The notes under the pieces: model-generated
Database searches by the model: none
What the model saw: the letters and a program-made list of their open reading frames with translations, nothing else
Told to the model about the DNA's origin: nothing
Made by a program: the position numbers and the translations under genes
Shown: in pieces, positions 26,769-35,107 of the stretch
Position numbering within the stretch: the stretch's first letter is position 1
Layout: every line of letters begins with the position of its first letter
NCBI RefSeq assembly: GCF_032917945.1
Contig: NZ_CP136624.1
Span: 8,122,001 to 8,186,000, forward strand
Direction: 5' to 3'
DNA length: 64,000 bases
DNA from: Bradyrhizobium sp. sBnM-33
GTDB lineage: Bacteria; Pseudomonadota; Alphaproteobacteria; Rhizobiales; Xanthobacteraceae

Positions 26769-27596
26769 GTGACGAACTTTGCCAAGACCGTTGCCCTGCT
26801 CGCCGCGCTCCTGACCGGAAGCGCGGCCGAGTGCCTTGCTGCTGAATCGTCAGCGACCTACGTCGAAATCGAGAACCCGCTTGCAAGTCCGCATCCGCTG
26901 CAGGGCTATCTGAGGCGAACCAAGGCTGCAGGCCCCTCGCCCGCTGTCGTGTTGTTGCATAGCTGCCATGGAAACTGGAAGCGGATCGATGAACGCTGGG
27001 GCAAGCGGATCGCGTCCTGGGGCTATGTGGTGCTCACCGTGGATAGCTTGGGTCCGCGCGGCCTCGAAATCTGCGACGACAGGGCCCGGATCGATTCGGC
27101 TGGGGACGCCTACCGTGCCCTGAACTTTCTGGTGCGGGACCCATTCGTCGATCCCGATCGTGTTGCTGTGATTGGTTTTGCCAACGGCGGCCGGGCGGCG
27201 CTGATGTCGGTCGACCATGGCTTTCTGGAACAGTCGTCGCCGAACAAATTCCGCGCGTCCGTTGCGTTTTATCCATCCTGCCTTGGCCTCAAGGGCGAGA
27301 TGACCGTGCCGGCCCTGATCCTGATTGGCGAACTCGACGATTGGGCCTCGGCCAAAGAGTGCCTTAGTATGGTGGAGGGCCGAGACGACTGGGGGATATC
27401 GCGGCAGAAGGACAAGGGCGTGCCGATCAAGCTGACGGTGTTTCCCGGCGCTTATCACGCATTCGATGCCCCGCAGCTCACGACGCCGCTCGTGTTGAAG
27501 GGCCATCATCTCGAATTCAACCAGGCAGCGGCGGATCAGTCGAGGGAGACGCTGCGCGATTTTCTTGACACGACCATCGGCAAGGGGGCGCAGTGA
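26769..27596 (+). CDS. Exported dienelactone-hydrolase-like protein lacking the usual nucleophile
   Basis: A protein of about 275 residues with an N-terminal signal (LLAALLTGSAAECLAAES) and an alpha/beta-hydrolase fold. The expected dienelactone-hydrolase elbow G-x-C/S-x-G-G reads GFANGG here: the nucleophile codon 27180-27182 is GCC (Ala). The acid (IGELDDWAS) and histidine (PGAYHAFD) are in place, and LLHSCHGNW supplies the oxyanion region. Either it is non-catalytic or it uses another residue. The start may be GTG 26769 or TTG 26757. Its TGA overlaps the next GTG start by four bases (GTGA). Confidence 0.78.
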   Translation: MTNFAKTVALLAALLTGSAAECLAAESSATYVEIENPLASPHPLQGYLRRTKAAGPSPAVVLLHSCHGNWKRIDERWGKRIASWGYVVLTVDSLGPRGLEICDDRARIDSAGDAYRALNFLVRDPFVDPDRVAVIGFANGGRAALMSVDHGFLEQSSPNKFRASVAFYPSCLGLKGEMTVPALILIGELDDWASAKECLSMVEGRDDWGISRQKDKGVPIKLTVFPGAYHAFDAPQLTTPLVLKGHHLEFNQAAADQSRETLRDFLDTTIGKGAQ

Positions 27597-28339
27597 CCAT
27601 CAAAGCCGTTGTGTTCGACGCCTATGGCACACTTTACGATGTCCAGTCGGTGGCAGATATCACCGAGGATGCGTTTCCGGGCTACGGCGAAATCATCACC
27701 CAGGTCTGGCGCATCAAGCAACTCGAATACACGTGGCTGCGTTCGCTGATGCGACGCTACCAGGATTTCTCGGCCGCCACGCGCGACTCGCTGGCCTACA
27801 CGCTGCGCAGCCTCGGGCTGCAATATGACGACGATGCTTTCGCGCGCATCATCGAGAAGTATCTGCATCTCGATCTCTATCCGGACGCGGTTGCGGCGCT
27901 ATCGGCGATGAAGGATTGCAAGCTCGCAATCCTGTCCAACGGCAGCCCCGACATGCTGGGCGCGCTGGTGCAGAACAGCGGGCTCGACCGCGTGCTCGAC
28001 GCCACCATCAGCGTCGACGCGAAGAAGATCTTCAAGCCCAGCCCTGAGGCCTATGCGCTGATCGAGGAGGTGCTACACGTGCCGCCGGCCGAGGTGCTGT
28101 TCATCTCCTCCAATCCCTGGGACGCCTGCGGCGCCAAGGCATTCGGGCTCAACGTCGCCTGGATCGAGCGGGTGACGCCGGAAGCGATGGCGCTGGCCTG
28201 CCTCGAAAGCGAGACGCTGCCGCCCTTGACGATGTTCAAGATATTGCGCACCCAGATGGATGAGCTGGGATTTGAGCCCGATCATCGCATCCACAGCATC
28301 TCCGAGCTTCCCGCACTGGTGTCTGCGCAAAGGTCCTGA
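27593..28339 (+). CDS. Haloacid dehalogenase, type II
   Basis: A 248-residue HAD enzyme expected to hydrolyse L-2-haloacids to D-2-hydroxyacids. The nucleophile is Asp9 in VVFDAYGTLYD. Motif 2 is LSNGSPDML, the lysine is in KKIFKPSPEAYAL, and SSNPWDACGAKAFG is the type II dehalogenase signature. These residues separate it from phosphatases of the same superfamily. It starts with GTG inside the stop of the preceding gene and is followed after five bases by a ybaK homologue, so three genes form one operon. Confidence 0.88.
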   Translation: MTIKAVVFDAYGTLYDVQSVADITEDAFPGYGEIITQVWRIKQLEYTWLRSLMRRYQDFSAATRDSLAYTLRSLGLQYDDDAFARIIEKYLHLDLYPDAVAALSAMKDCKLAILSNGSPDMLGALVQNSGLDRVLDATISVDAKKIFKPSPEAYALIEEVLHVPPAEVLFISSNPWDACGAKAFGLNVAWIERVTPEAMALACLESETLPPLTMFKILRTQMDELGFEPDHRIHSISELPALVSAQRS

Positions 28340-28344
28340 ACAAG

Positions 28345-28842
28345 ATGAGTCTAGAGTCCGTGCGCGCCTTCTTTGCAGAAAAGGCGCCTGAAATTTCCGT
28401 GATCGAATCCGAGATGAGTTCAGCCACCGTCGCGCTGGCGGCGGAGGCTTATGGCGTCGAGCCGGCGCGGATCGCGAAGACGCTGAGCTTGCGGATCGGC
28501 GACCGCGTCGTCCTGATCGTCGCGGCCGGCACGTCGCGAATGGACAACAAGAAGGTGAAGGCACTGTTCGGCGGAAAGCCGAAAATGCTCGGCCTCGAGG
28601 AGGTCGCCGAGATTACCGGCCATGAAGTCGGCGGCGTCTGTCCGTTCGGGCTGAAGACCCCGCTGCCGGTCTATTGCGACGTGTCGCTGAAGGCGTTCGA
28701 CATCGTGGTGCCGGCCGCAGGCTCGACCCACAGCGCAGTGAAAATCACACCCGCGCGCATGGCCGAGCTAACCGGCGCTGAGTGGGTCGACGTCTGCGAG
28801 CTCAGGCGGGAGCAGGAAACTCCGGCCTACTGTTCCTCATAA
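28345..28842 (+). CDS. YbaK/EbsC family aminoacyl-tRNA deacylase
   Basis: A 165-residue cytoplasmic editing enzyme that clears wrongly charged tRNA, often Cys-tRNA(Pro). Family marks are the conserved lysine in RIAKTLSLRI, MDNKKVKALFGGKPKMLGLE, TGHEVGGVCPFGL and STHSAVKITPARM. It is co-transcribed with the dehalogenase, a pairing without obvious logic. Its last 16 bases overlap the end of the convergent cysteine-rich gene. Confidence 0.88.
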   Translation: MSLESVRAFFAEKAPEISVIESEMSSATVALAAEAYGVEPARIAKTLSLRIGDRVVLIVAAGTSRMDNKKVKALFGGKPKMLGLEEVAEITGHEVGGVCPFGLKTPLPVYCDVSLKAFDIVVPAAGSTHSAVKITPARMAELTGAEWVDVCELRREQETPAYCSS

Positions 28843-29192
28843 TAAGGTGGGGGCTGCATAGGCCGCGGACGTACCACCTGCGGCTGCCCCGGCTGCGGGG
28901 CGCGGGCACGTGGCGCGTTTTGTTGCAGCCCGCGCGGCGCCGGCTGCGCGTCAGCCTGCGATTCGAACACCGCACGGCAATTAGGAGAGAGCTGCGGCGT
29001 ATTCTGCCGCAAGCAGACCACGATTCGGCTGACATCGGGGATCTGGTCACCGCAGAGCCGCCAGACGTCGGGCGTGCAGGCCATCTGCTGTTCCCAGGTT
29101 CCGCGATATTCCTGCGCAAAAGCGGGAACGGCAGCGCCGGTTCCGCCGCCGATCGCGAGGACGACTGCAAGGACGATCCGCTGCGTTTGCAT
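28827..29192 (-). CDS. Exported cysteine-containing small protein
   Basis: A 121-residue protein with a signal peptide ending in VPAFAQE. The mature part starts with QMACTPDVWRLCGDQIPD, then SRIVVCLRQNTPQLSPNCRA: four cysteines spaced as in the Golgi GLG1-type cysteine-rich repeat seen in many rhizobial exported proteins. The C-terminus is Pro/Gln-rich (GQPQVVRPRPMQPPPYYEEQ). ATG 29192 removes a 35-residue extension with no signal character. The role is unknown; periplasmic location is inferred. Confidence 0.72.
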   Translation of the reverse strand: MQTQRIVLAVVLAIGGGTGAAVPAFAQEYRGTWEQQMACTPDVWRLCGDQIPDVSRIVVCLRQNTPQLSPNCRAVFESQADAQPAPRGLQQNAPRARAPQPGQPQVVRPRPMQPPPYYEEQ

Positions 29193-29317
29193 GGACAGGT
29201 CCCCTTCTTTTTGATTTTCACAGGCGCGGAAGCTCCGCGCGGCAACGGGCATTGAGCCTGCCGAATGAATGCGGCCACGCGACGTTAGTGCGAACAAAAA
29301 AATGTGAAGCGGGTTCC

Positions 29318-30307
29318 CTACTCCACCTTGCCGATCTTCTTCACCGCCGCAACCAGCCGCGCGCTGTCTTCCGCGACGAATTTTGCAAATTCCGGCGCGT
29401 CCAGATAGGCGACGGGGCTGCCAGCGTTCTCATAGGTCTTGACCACCTCGGGCGCCTTCACGGCTTCTGCCATCGCTTCGCGCAGCCGCGCCAGAATCGG
29501 CGCCGGCAACGCGCTCTGCGCGAACAGTCCCGCCCAGATGTAGAACTCGACATCCTTGTAGCCGAGTTCGCGGAAGGTCGGCAGATCGGGAAAACTCTTG
29601 ATGCGCTCGGCGCCCCAATTGGCGAGCACGCGCATCTTGCCGTCATCGACCTGCTGCTTCAGCGTGCCCGGCGCCGAGGCCACCGCCTGCACCGTGCCGC
29701 TCAAGAGTGCGGTCAACGCCGGCCCTGCGCCGCGGAACGGCACGTGCAGCAGTTTGATGCCGGCGCTCGCGGCAAACATCTCCATCGCTACATGCAGCGT
29801 GCCGTAGGGACCGGACGAGCCGTACGGAATTTGCCCGGGACGCTTCTTCGCATCGTCGACGAACTCCTGCAGCGTCTTCCACGGCGCCGATGCCGGCACG
29901 GCGAGCAGCGTCGGATCGGCGAGCACGCGCGCGATCGGCGCGAATTGCGAGACTTCATACGCTACCGGACGATCGAACAGCCGATCGGCTTCCGGCAGTA
30001 CGGCGAGCGAGGACAGCGTCATCAACAAAGTGTGCCCGTCAGGCTCGGCGCGCGCTGCCGCCGCATTGCCAACCGATCCGCCACCGCCGCCGGCGCGATT
30101 GTCGACGATGACGGGCTTGCCGAGGATCCGCTCCAGCGCCTGCGCGATCGGCCGCGCCGCGAGATCGGCTTGTCCGCCGGGCGGGAATGGGACGATCATG
30201 GTGATGTTGCGCGAGGGGTATGGGGTTTGGGCGAAGGCGGTGTTGGAGAGCGTGGTGTGCGCTAACGGCAGGGCGGCGGCGGCCTTCAGAAGTTCGCGGC
30301 GGTTCAT
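29318..30307 (-). CDS. Bug-family tripartite tricarboxylate transporter substrate-binding protein
   Basis: A 329-residue periplasmic binding protein. The twin-arginine-like NRRELLKAAAALPLAH starts the signal, which ends near AFAQTPYP. Family motifs are ITMIVPFPPGGQADLAARPI, VDNRAGGGGGSVG, LHVPFRGAGPALTALLSG and FPDLPTFRELGY. Such proteins bind carboxylates for TctAB permeases. No tctA or tctB is adjacent, so it is an orphan, as is common in Bradyrhizobium. GGGGAGA precedes ATG 30307; a start 23 residues upstream is less likely. Confidence 0.92.
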   Translation of the reverse strand: MNRRELLKAAAALPLAHTTLSNTAFAQTPYPSRNITMIVPFPPGGQADLAARPIAQALERILGKPVIVDNRAGGGGGSVGNAAAARAEPDGHTLLMTLSSLAVLPEADRLFDRPVAYEVSQFAPIARVLADPTLLAVPASAPWKTLQEFVDDAKKRPGQIPYGSSGPYGTLHVAMEMFAASAGIKLLHVPFRGAGPALTALLSGTVQAVASAPGTLKQQVDDGKMRVLANWGAERIKSFPDLPTFRELGYKDVEFYIWAGLFAQSALPAPILARLREAMAEAVKAPEVVKTYENAGSPVAYLDAPEFAKFVAEDSARLVAAVKKIGKVE

Positions 30308-30361
30308 GGTGGTTTCTCCCCAGCGATTTTGTTTTGGTTGTCTGACGAGCGTAGCCTCAAA

Positions 30362-30512
30362 TCGTAGGGTGAGCAAAGCGAAGCGTGCCCACCAACGTCT
30401 AGTGCACTGTTAGACCTCATCCTGAGGAGCCGCGCAGCGGCGTCTCGAAGGATGAATGGCACCAGCGGGGCCTCGTGGTTCGAGACGGCGCTGCGCGCCT
30501 CCTCACCATGAG
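30362..30512. repeat. Two neighbouring repeats upstream of the Bug gene
   Basis: GTAGGGTGAGCAAAGCGAAGCGTGCCCACC (30363-30392) is half of a repeat also seen at 34971-35095. Directly after it, 30413-30512 is a full copy of the CCTCATCCTGAGGAG/CGTCTCGAAGG family found at 6625-6720 and 24640-24795. Confidence 0.75.
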
Positions 30513-30537
30513 GGTTTAATGGTTGACACAGAACCGA

Positions 30538-31449
30538 CTACTTCCGCTTCTTCGCCTTCGCAAAATGCTTCGCCAAGAACTCCGCCAGCACTTCGACGCG
30601 GGCAGGTCTCGGGCCGCCGGGCGGGGTGACCAGATGCACCGCGCCCTCCGGCTGCTTCCAGCCTTTGAGGATCACTTCGACTTTGCCGGCAGCGATGGCG
30701 TCGCCGATGATGAAGTCCGGCAGGTCGGCGATTCCGAGCCCTGCGATGACGGAAGGCAACACCGCCTCACCATTATTGACGCGGAGCTGCCCCGCGGGCC
30801 GAACACTCGCCTGCTCGCCTGACGCATTGGTGTAGTGCCAGACGCTTGCCGTCGAGAGATAGGCGTAGCCGAAGCATTTATGCTCCGCCAGATGCATCGG
30901 ATGCGTCGGTCTTCCATGACGCTTGAGATAGGACGGCGCCGCGACCGTGTAGCGCGGCATGGCACACAGCCGCCGCGCGATCAGCGACGAGTCCGGCAGG
31001 CGCGCGATGCGCAGACCGGCATCGAAACCTTCGCCGATCAGATCCACCGTCGCGTCGCTCAAATGAAGGTCGATCGAGACTTCCGGGTAAGCCGCGAGAA
31101 ACTCCGGCAAGATCGGCGCCACCGCCTTTACGCCGAACGTCATCGGCGCCGCGAGCCGCACCAGCCCGCGCGGCGCCATCGACTGCGACAGGGCTTCGTT
31201 CTCGGCATCCTCGCCATCGGCCAGCAGCCGCGTGGCGCGCTCGGCGAGCCTTTGCCCGGCATCGGTCAGCGCCAGCCGCCGCGAGGTGCGGTTGAACAGC
31301 CGCGCGCCGAGCCGCTGCTCCAGCCGGCTGACCGCCTTGGACACCGTGGCCTTGGACAGCGCGAGTTCGGTCGCGGCCGCCGCAAATGACCGTAATTCCA
31401 CGACTTTTGCGAAAATCGCCAGCGCGTCGAAGTCCGGGAGTTTGGACAT
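30538..31449 (-). CDS. LysR-type transcriptional regulator
   Basis: A 303-residue regulator. The N-terminal helix-turn-helix is clear: LAIFAKVVELRSFAAAATEL, then SKATVSKAVSRLEQRLGARL and FNRTSRRLALTDAG. The remainder is the effector-binding domain of the CrgA/AaeR-like subgroup, with LRIARLPDSSLIARRL. It diverges from the SDR gene across 114 bases and is the likely regulator of the SDR-pirin-wrbA set. ATG 31449 (MSKLPDF) is preferred; an ATG 21 bases upstream has no ribosome site. The inducer is unknown, probably a quinone or electrophile if the targets are a guide. Confidence 0.9.
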   Translation of the reverse strand: MSKLPDFDALAIFAKVVELRSFAAAATELALSKATVSKAVSRLEQRLGARLFNRTSRRLALTDAGQRLAERATRLLADGEDAENEALSQSMAPRGLVRLAAPMTFGVKAVAPILPEFLAAYPEVSIDLHLSDATVDLIGEGFDAGLRIARLPDSSLIARRLCAMPRYTVAAPSYLKRHGRPTHPMHLAEHKCFGYAYLSTASVWHYTNASGEQASVRPAGQLRVNNGEAVLPSVIAGLGIADLPDFIIGDAIAAGKVEVILKGWKQPEGAVHLVTPPGGPRPARVEVLAEFLAKHFAKAKKRK

Positions 31450-31474
31450 CGGTTCGGCCCTCAGGTCCATTTTA

Positions 31475-31489
31475 GAAACAATGAGTTTC
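31475..31489. promoter_or_regulatory. GAAAC-N5-GTTTC operator candidate for the LysR regulator
   Basis: Perfect inverted repeat in the LysR/SDR gap, 26 bases from the LysR start. A further half-site TTTCTATTTC follows at 31495-31504. Position and spacing suit a LysR recognition site; binding is inferred. Confidence 0.55.
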
Positions 31490-31563
31490 CACAGTTTCTA
31501 TTTCTATACCACGCCGGGCGACATATCCAATGGCAATCGGAATTCGAGCAATGGAGAAATCCA

Positions 31564-32316
31564 ATGACGAAGAAGCTCTCAGGCAAGGTAGCCCTCGTCA
31601 CCGGCGGCTCGCGCGGCATCGGCGCGGCGTCTGCTCGCGCCCTCGCGGCAGAAGGCGCCAACGTCGCCATCAGTTATGTCGCTTCCCCTGACAAGGCGGA
31701 AGCGGTCGTCGCCGAGCTGAAGACCAAAGGCGTCAACGCCCGCGCCTACAGGGCCGACCAGGCGTCCTCCGCCGATGTCGACCAACTGGTGAAGAACGTC
31801 GCGAAGGATTTCGACCGCCTCGACATCCTCGTCAACAACGCCGGCGTTGCCGTCGGCGGCGCGGTCGATGATCCGAATGCGGACACCGCAGCATTGGCCC
31901 GGCAGAGCGCCGTGAACGTCGATGGCGTGATCACTGCGATCCGCGCTGCGGCGAAGCTGATGGGCGAAGGCGGCCGCATCGTCACGATCGGCTCCGATAT
32001 CGCAACCCGCGCCTCGTTCCCGGGCCTTGCCGACTACGCCGCCACCAAGGCCGCCGTCGTCGGCTACACCAAGGGCGCCGCGCGCGATCTCGGTCCGCGC
32101 GGCATCACCGTCAACGTCCTGCAGCCGGGATCGATCGACACCGACATGAACCCGGATGACGACCGGGACTTCGCCGACCTCCAGCGCAAGCAGCATGCGC
32201 TGCAGCGCTTCGGCAAGCCGGAAGAAATCGCAGCCGGCGTGGTGTTCCTCGCGAGCCCTGAAGCGTCGTTCGTGACCGGCACGGTGCTCAACGTCGACGG
32301 CGGCTTCGGGGCGTAA
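31564..32316 (+). CDS. Short-chain dehydrogenase/reductase (SDR)
   Basis: A 250-residue classical SDR, a NAD(P)-dependent oxidoreductase of unknown substrate. The cofactor motif TGGSRGIG is at residues 13-20 and NNAG at 91-94. The catalytic set is Ser144, Tyr158 and Lys162 (YAATK). The C-terminal LASPEASFVTGTVLNVDGGF is typical. It is the first gene downstream of the LysR operator. A GC-rich hairpin (32332-32353) without a T run separates it from the pirin gene, so read-through is likely. Confidence 0.92.
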   Translation: MTKKLSGKVALVTGGSRGIGAASARALAAEGANVAISYVASPDKAEAVVAELKTKGVNARAYRADQASSADVDQLVKNVAKDFDRLDILVNNAGVAVGGAVDDPNADTAALARQSAVNVDGVITAIRAAAKLMGEGGRIVTIGSDIATRASFPGLADYAATKAAVVGYTKGAARDLGPRGITVNVLQPGSIDTDMNPDDDRDFADLQRKQHALQRFGKPEEIAAGVVFLASPEASFVTGTVLNVDGGFGA

Positions 32317-32331
32317 GCCAAATCCAGCGCG

Positions 32332-32353
32332 GCCGGGCGCATGCCGCCCGGCC
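32332..32353. terminator. GC-rich hairpin between SDR and pirin genes
   Basis: GGCCGGGC and GCCCGGCC pair around GCATGCC/GC. No U-run follows (CCTTAATT), so it may stabilise the upstream mRNA or attenuate rather than stop transcription. Confidence 0.45.
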
Positions 32354-32388
32354 CCTTAATTCAAAAACTTTCAACGAAGGAATATCCC

Positions 32389-33087
32389 ATGATCGAACTC
32401 AGACCATTTGCAAAACTCGGCAGCGCCGATCACGGCTGGCTGAAAGCAAAACATCACTTCTCGTTCGGCAGCCATTACGATCCCGAGAATATGGGCCACG
32501 GCTCCTTGCGGGTGTGGAACGATGACGAGATCGCGCCGAACACCGGCTTTCCCGCCCATCCGCACGCCAACATGGAAATTATCACCTATGTCCGCGAAGG
32601 CGCCATCACGCACCAGGACTCGCTCGGCAACAAGGGCCGGACGGAGGCCGGCGACGTGCAGGTGATGAGCGCCGGAAGCGGCATTCGTCACTCCGAGTAC
32701 AATCTGGAGCCGAGCAAGACCAAGATCTTCCAGATCTGGATCGAACCGACGACGAGGGGTGGCCAGCCGACCTGGGGCGCCAAACCGTTTCCGAAGTCGG
32801 ATCGTTCCGGCAAGCTCGTCACCATCGCCAGCGGCATCGAAGGCGACAAGGACGCGCTGCCGATCCGCGCCGATGCGCGGGTGCTCGCCACCACGCTGAA
32901 GGCGGGCGAGAGCGCGGCATACGAGGCGGCGAAGGTGCGTCACCTTTATCTGGTGCCGGCGGCCGGCAGCGTCGAAGTCAACGGCGTGCGCGTCAACGCC
33001 CGCGACGGTGCTGCGATCCGCGACGAAGCGAAGCTGACGATTACCGCGCTGGAAGATACCGAACTGGTGCTGGTCGACGCGGCGTAG
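32389..33087 (+). CDS. Pirin family protein (YhaK-like bicupin)
   Basis: A 232-residue bicupin. The N-terminal cupin carries the metal site: FGSHYDPENMGHGSLRVWND, then FPAHPHANMEIITYV with two His and a Glu, and SAGSGIRHSEYN with a further His. YhaK/YhhW relatives have quercetinase activity or sense redox state. ATG 32389 has GAAGG 8 bases upstream. It is the second gene of the LysR-linked set and precedes wrbA. Both suggest handling of quinones or flavonoid-type compounds, an inference relevant for a plant-associated bacterium. Confidence 0.9.
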   Translation: MIELRPFAKLGSADHGWLKAKHHFSFGSHYDPENMGHGSLRVWNDDEIAPNTGFPAHPHANMEIITYVREGAITHQDSLGNKGRTEAGDVQVMSAGSGIRHSEYNLEPSKTKIFQIWIEPTTRGGQPTWGAKPFPKSDRSGKLVTIASGIEGDKDALPIRADARVLATTLKAGESAAYEAAKVRHLYLVPAAGSVEVNGVRVNARDGAAIRDEAKLTITALEDTELVLVDAA

Positions 33088-33106
33088 CGGCTCACGCAGC
33101 TTCGGC

Positions 33107-33187
33107 CGTCATGGCCGGGCTTGTCGGCCATCCACGCCTTGACGCGAAGCAAGACGTTGATGCCCGGGCATAAGGCCGGGATGACGA
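33107..33187. repeat. GTCATGGCCGGGC palindromic repeat
   Basis: CGTCATGGCCGGGC and GCCGGGATGACG are inverted ends, with TGTCGGCCATCCACGCCTTG inside. It has the form of a common Bradyrhizobium intergenic repeat and lies between the pirin and wrbA genes. Confidence 0.65.
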
Positions 33188-33237
33188 CTGACTTTTCCTG
33201 AACACCTCGCATCAAACCAAACCAAAGGACAACCACC

Positions 33238-33837
33238 ATGGCCAAAGTACTCGTGCTCTATTATTCCGCTTACGGTCACATTGAAGCGATGGCGAATGCC
33301 GTAGCCGAAGGCGCGCGCAAGGCCGGCGCCACCGTCGACATCAAGCGCGTGCCGGAGCTCGTGCCTGAAGCGGTCGCCAAGGCCTCGCATTACAAGCTTG
33401 ATCAGGCCGCGCCGATCGCAACGATCGAAGACCTCGCCAATTACGACGCGATCGTCATCGGCACCGGCACCCGCTTCGGCCGAATGACATCGCAGATGGC
33501 AAACTTCCTCGACCAGGCCGGCGGGCTCTGGGCCAAGGGCGCGCTGCACGGCAAGGTCGGCGGTGCCTTTACTGCGACGGCGACCCAGCATGGCGGGCAG
33601 GAAACCACGCTGTTTTCGATCATCACCAATCTCTTGCACTTCGGCATGACGGTCGTCGGCCTGAACTACGGCTTTGCCGGCCAGATGAAGCTCGACGAAA
33701 TCACCGGCGGCGCGCCGTACGGCGCCACCACGATCACCGGCGGCGACGGCAGCCGCCAGCCGAGCGAAAACGAACTCGCCGGCGCGCGCTATCAGGGGCG
33801 CGTGATCGCGGAGACCGCGAACAAGCTGCATGGCTGA
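33238..33837 (+). CDS. wrbA: NAD(P)H:quinone oxidoreductase, WrbA type
   Basis: A 199-residue FMN-binding flavodoxin-like enzyme that reduces quinones by two electrons and avoids semiquinone radicals. FMN phosphate loop: [20 protein letters not shown]. Other WrbA marks are [39 protein letters not shown] and VVGLNYGF, plus the WrbA-specific insertion [26 protein letters not shown] lies nine bases before the ATG. It ends the LysR-linked set and is followed by a terminator. Confidence 0.95.
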   Translation: MAKVLVLYYSAYGHIEAMANAVAEGARKAGATVDIKRVPELVPEAVAKASHYKLDQAAPIATIEDLANYDAIVIGTGTRFGRMTSQMANFLDQAGGLWAKGALHGKVGGAFTATATQHGGQETTLFSIITNLLHFGMTVVGLNYGFAGQMKLDEITGGAPYGATTITGGDGSRQPSENELAGARYQGRVIAETANKLHG

Positions 33838-33845
33838 TGCGATAT

Positions 33846-33880
33846 GGGCGGCGTTCTCTCTTACGAATGCCGCCCTTTTG
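33846..33880 (+). terminator. Terminator after wrbA
   Basis: GGGCGGC and GCCGCCC pair around a 16-base loop and are followed by TTTT. Confidence 0.7.
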
Positions 33881-34013
33881 CAACTGGCACGCCGGTCGCT
33901 GCAGGTCATGGCGCGGCGCTGCCCGATGCACGAAATCGTGAGGCATGGTTTCTAAACGCCTGATGAATTCGTGATAGGCCTTCGACCTCCGGTCGGCACG
34001 CAAAGGTTCCAGC

Positions 34014-34961
34014 ATGAGCAACAATTCGCAAGTCCCGTGGCCGGAATTGCCGACCGCGGCATGGCGTGACACTTATGCGACGCTACATCTCTGGACCCAA
34101 ATCGTCGGCAAGATCCGCCTCGCCAAATCGCCATGGCTCAATCATTCCTGGCACGTGGCGCTTTATGTCACGCCGCGCGGATTGACGACATCGCCAGTGC
34201 CCGACGGCGCACGAACGTTCCAGATCGATTTCGAACTCATCGACCACCTCTTGCGCATCTCGACCAGCGACGGCGCTCAGCGGCACTTTGCGCTGCCGGG
34301 TCATTCCGTCGCAAGCTTCTACACCGCCACGCTTACCGCGCTTAGCGAACTCGGCATTGCCGTTGCCATCGACGAGATGCCGAACGAGCTGCCCGATCCG
34401 ATAAAATTCTCCGAGGACACCGTGCACGCCTCCTACGATCCAGATGCTGTCGGACGCTTCCTGCAAATCCTCGTCACTAGCGATCGCGTCTTCAAACAGT
34501 TCCGCACCAGCTTTCTCGGCAAGACGAGCCCGGTGCACTTCTTCTGGGGCAGTTTCGATCTCGCGGTGACGCGCTTCTCGGGACGCCGCGCGCCACGCCA
34601 TCCCGGCGGCGTGCCACATTTGCCCGACGCGGTTGCACATGAAGCCTATTCACACGAAGTCAGCAGCGCCGGGTTCTGGCCGGGCGGTGGCGCTATCGAT
34701 TATCCCGCCTTCTATTCCTATGCCTATCCCGAGCCGCCGGGTTTTCACGCGGCGAAGGTGCAACCGGACGCGGCGTTCTTCAGCGAAGCGCTAGGCGAAT
34801 TCATTCTGCCATACGACGCTGTCCGGACGGCTGCCGATCCCGACAAGGCGCTGCTCGATTTCCTGCACAGCACCTATGAGGCTGCGGCAATCGCGGCAAA
34901 TTGGGATCGCGACGCGTTGGAATGCGATTCCGGGCAGCCCGGCGTGGTGAGACGGGTTTGA
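34014..34961 (+). CDS. DUF5996 family protein
   Basis: A 315-residue soluble protein that I recognise as DUF5996. It begins with WPELPTAAWRDTYATLHLWT and KSPWLNHSWHVALYVTPRGL. Further conserved parts are KTSPVHFFWGSFDLAVTRFS and HEAYSHEVSSAGFWPGGG, followed by FYSYAYPEPPGF. Many tryptophans and histidines suggest a binding pocket, but no activity is known to me. It stands alone, with repeats on its 3' side. A CAGC-rich leader gives only a weak ribosome site (AGGTTCCAGC). Confidence 0.8.
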   Translation: MSNNSQVPWPELPTAAWRDTYATLHLWTQIVGKIRLAKSPWLNHSWHVALYVTPRGLTTSPVPDGARTFQIDFELIDHLLRISTSDGAQRHFALPGHSVASFYTATLTALSELGIAVAIDEMPNELPDPIKFSEDTVHASYDPDAVGRFLQILVTSDRVFKQFRTSFLGKTSPVHFFWGSFDLAVTRFSGRRAPRHPGGVPHLPDAVAHEAYSHEVSSAGFWPGGGAIDYPAFYSYAYPEPPGFHAAKVQPDAAFFSEALGEFILPYDAVRTAADPDKALLDFLHSTYEAAAIAANWDRDALECDSGQPGVVRRV

Positions 34962-34970
34962 AGCTGCTGT

Positions 34971-35095
34971 GTGGGGTGGCAAAGCCAACGGTCGCGCGAA
35001 CGCGCGCCTGATGACAGGCTTCGCGTACCCGCCATCTTCCTACTTCGCCGAAGATATTGGTGGGCACGGCGCAACGCGCCTTTGCCCACCCTACA
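34971..35095. repeat. GTGGGGTGGCAAAGCC / TTTGCCCACCCTAC repeat
   Basis: Inverted ends bracket AACGGTCGCGCGAACGCGCG and GGTGGGCACGGCGCAACGCGCC. A half copy lies at 30363-30392. It fills the gap between two convergent genes. Confidence 0.7.
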
Positions 35096-35107
35096 GAATT
35101 CGCGCCC

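Noticed and set aside
32332..32353. GC-rich hairpin as a full terminator between SDR and pirin genes
   Set aside because: No T run follows, so it is listed only as a weak or attenuating structure.
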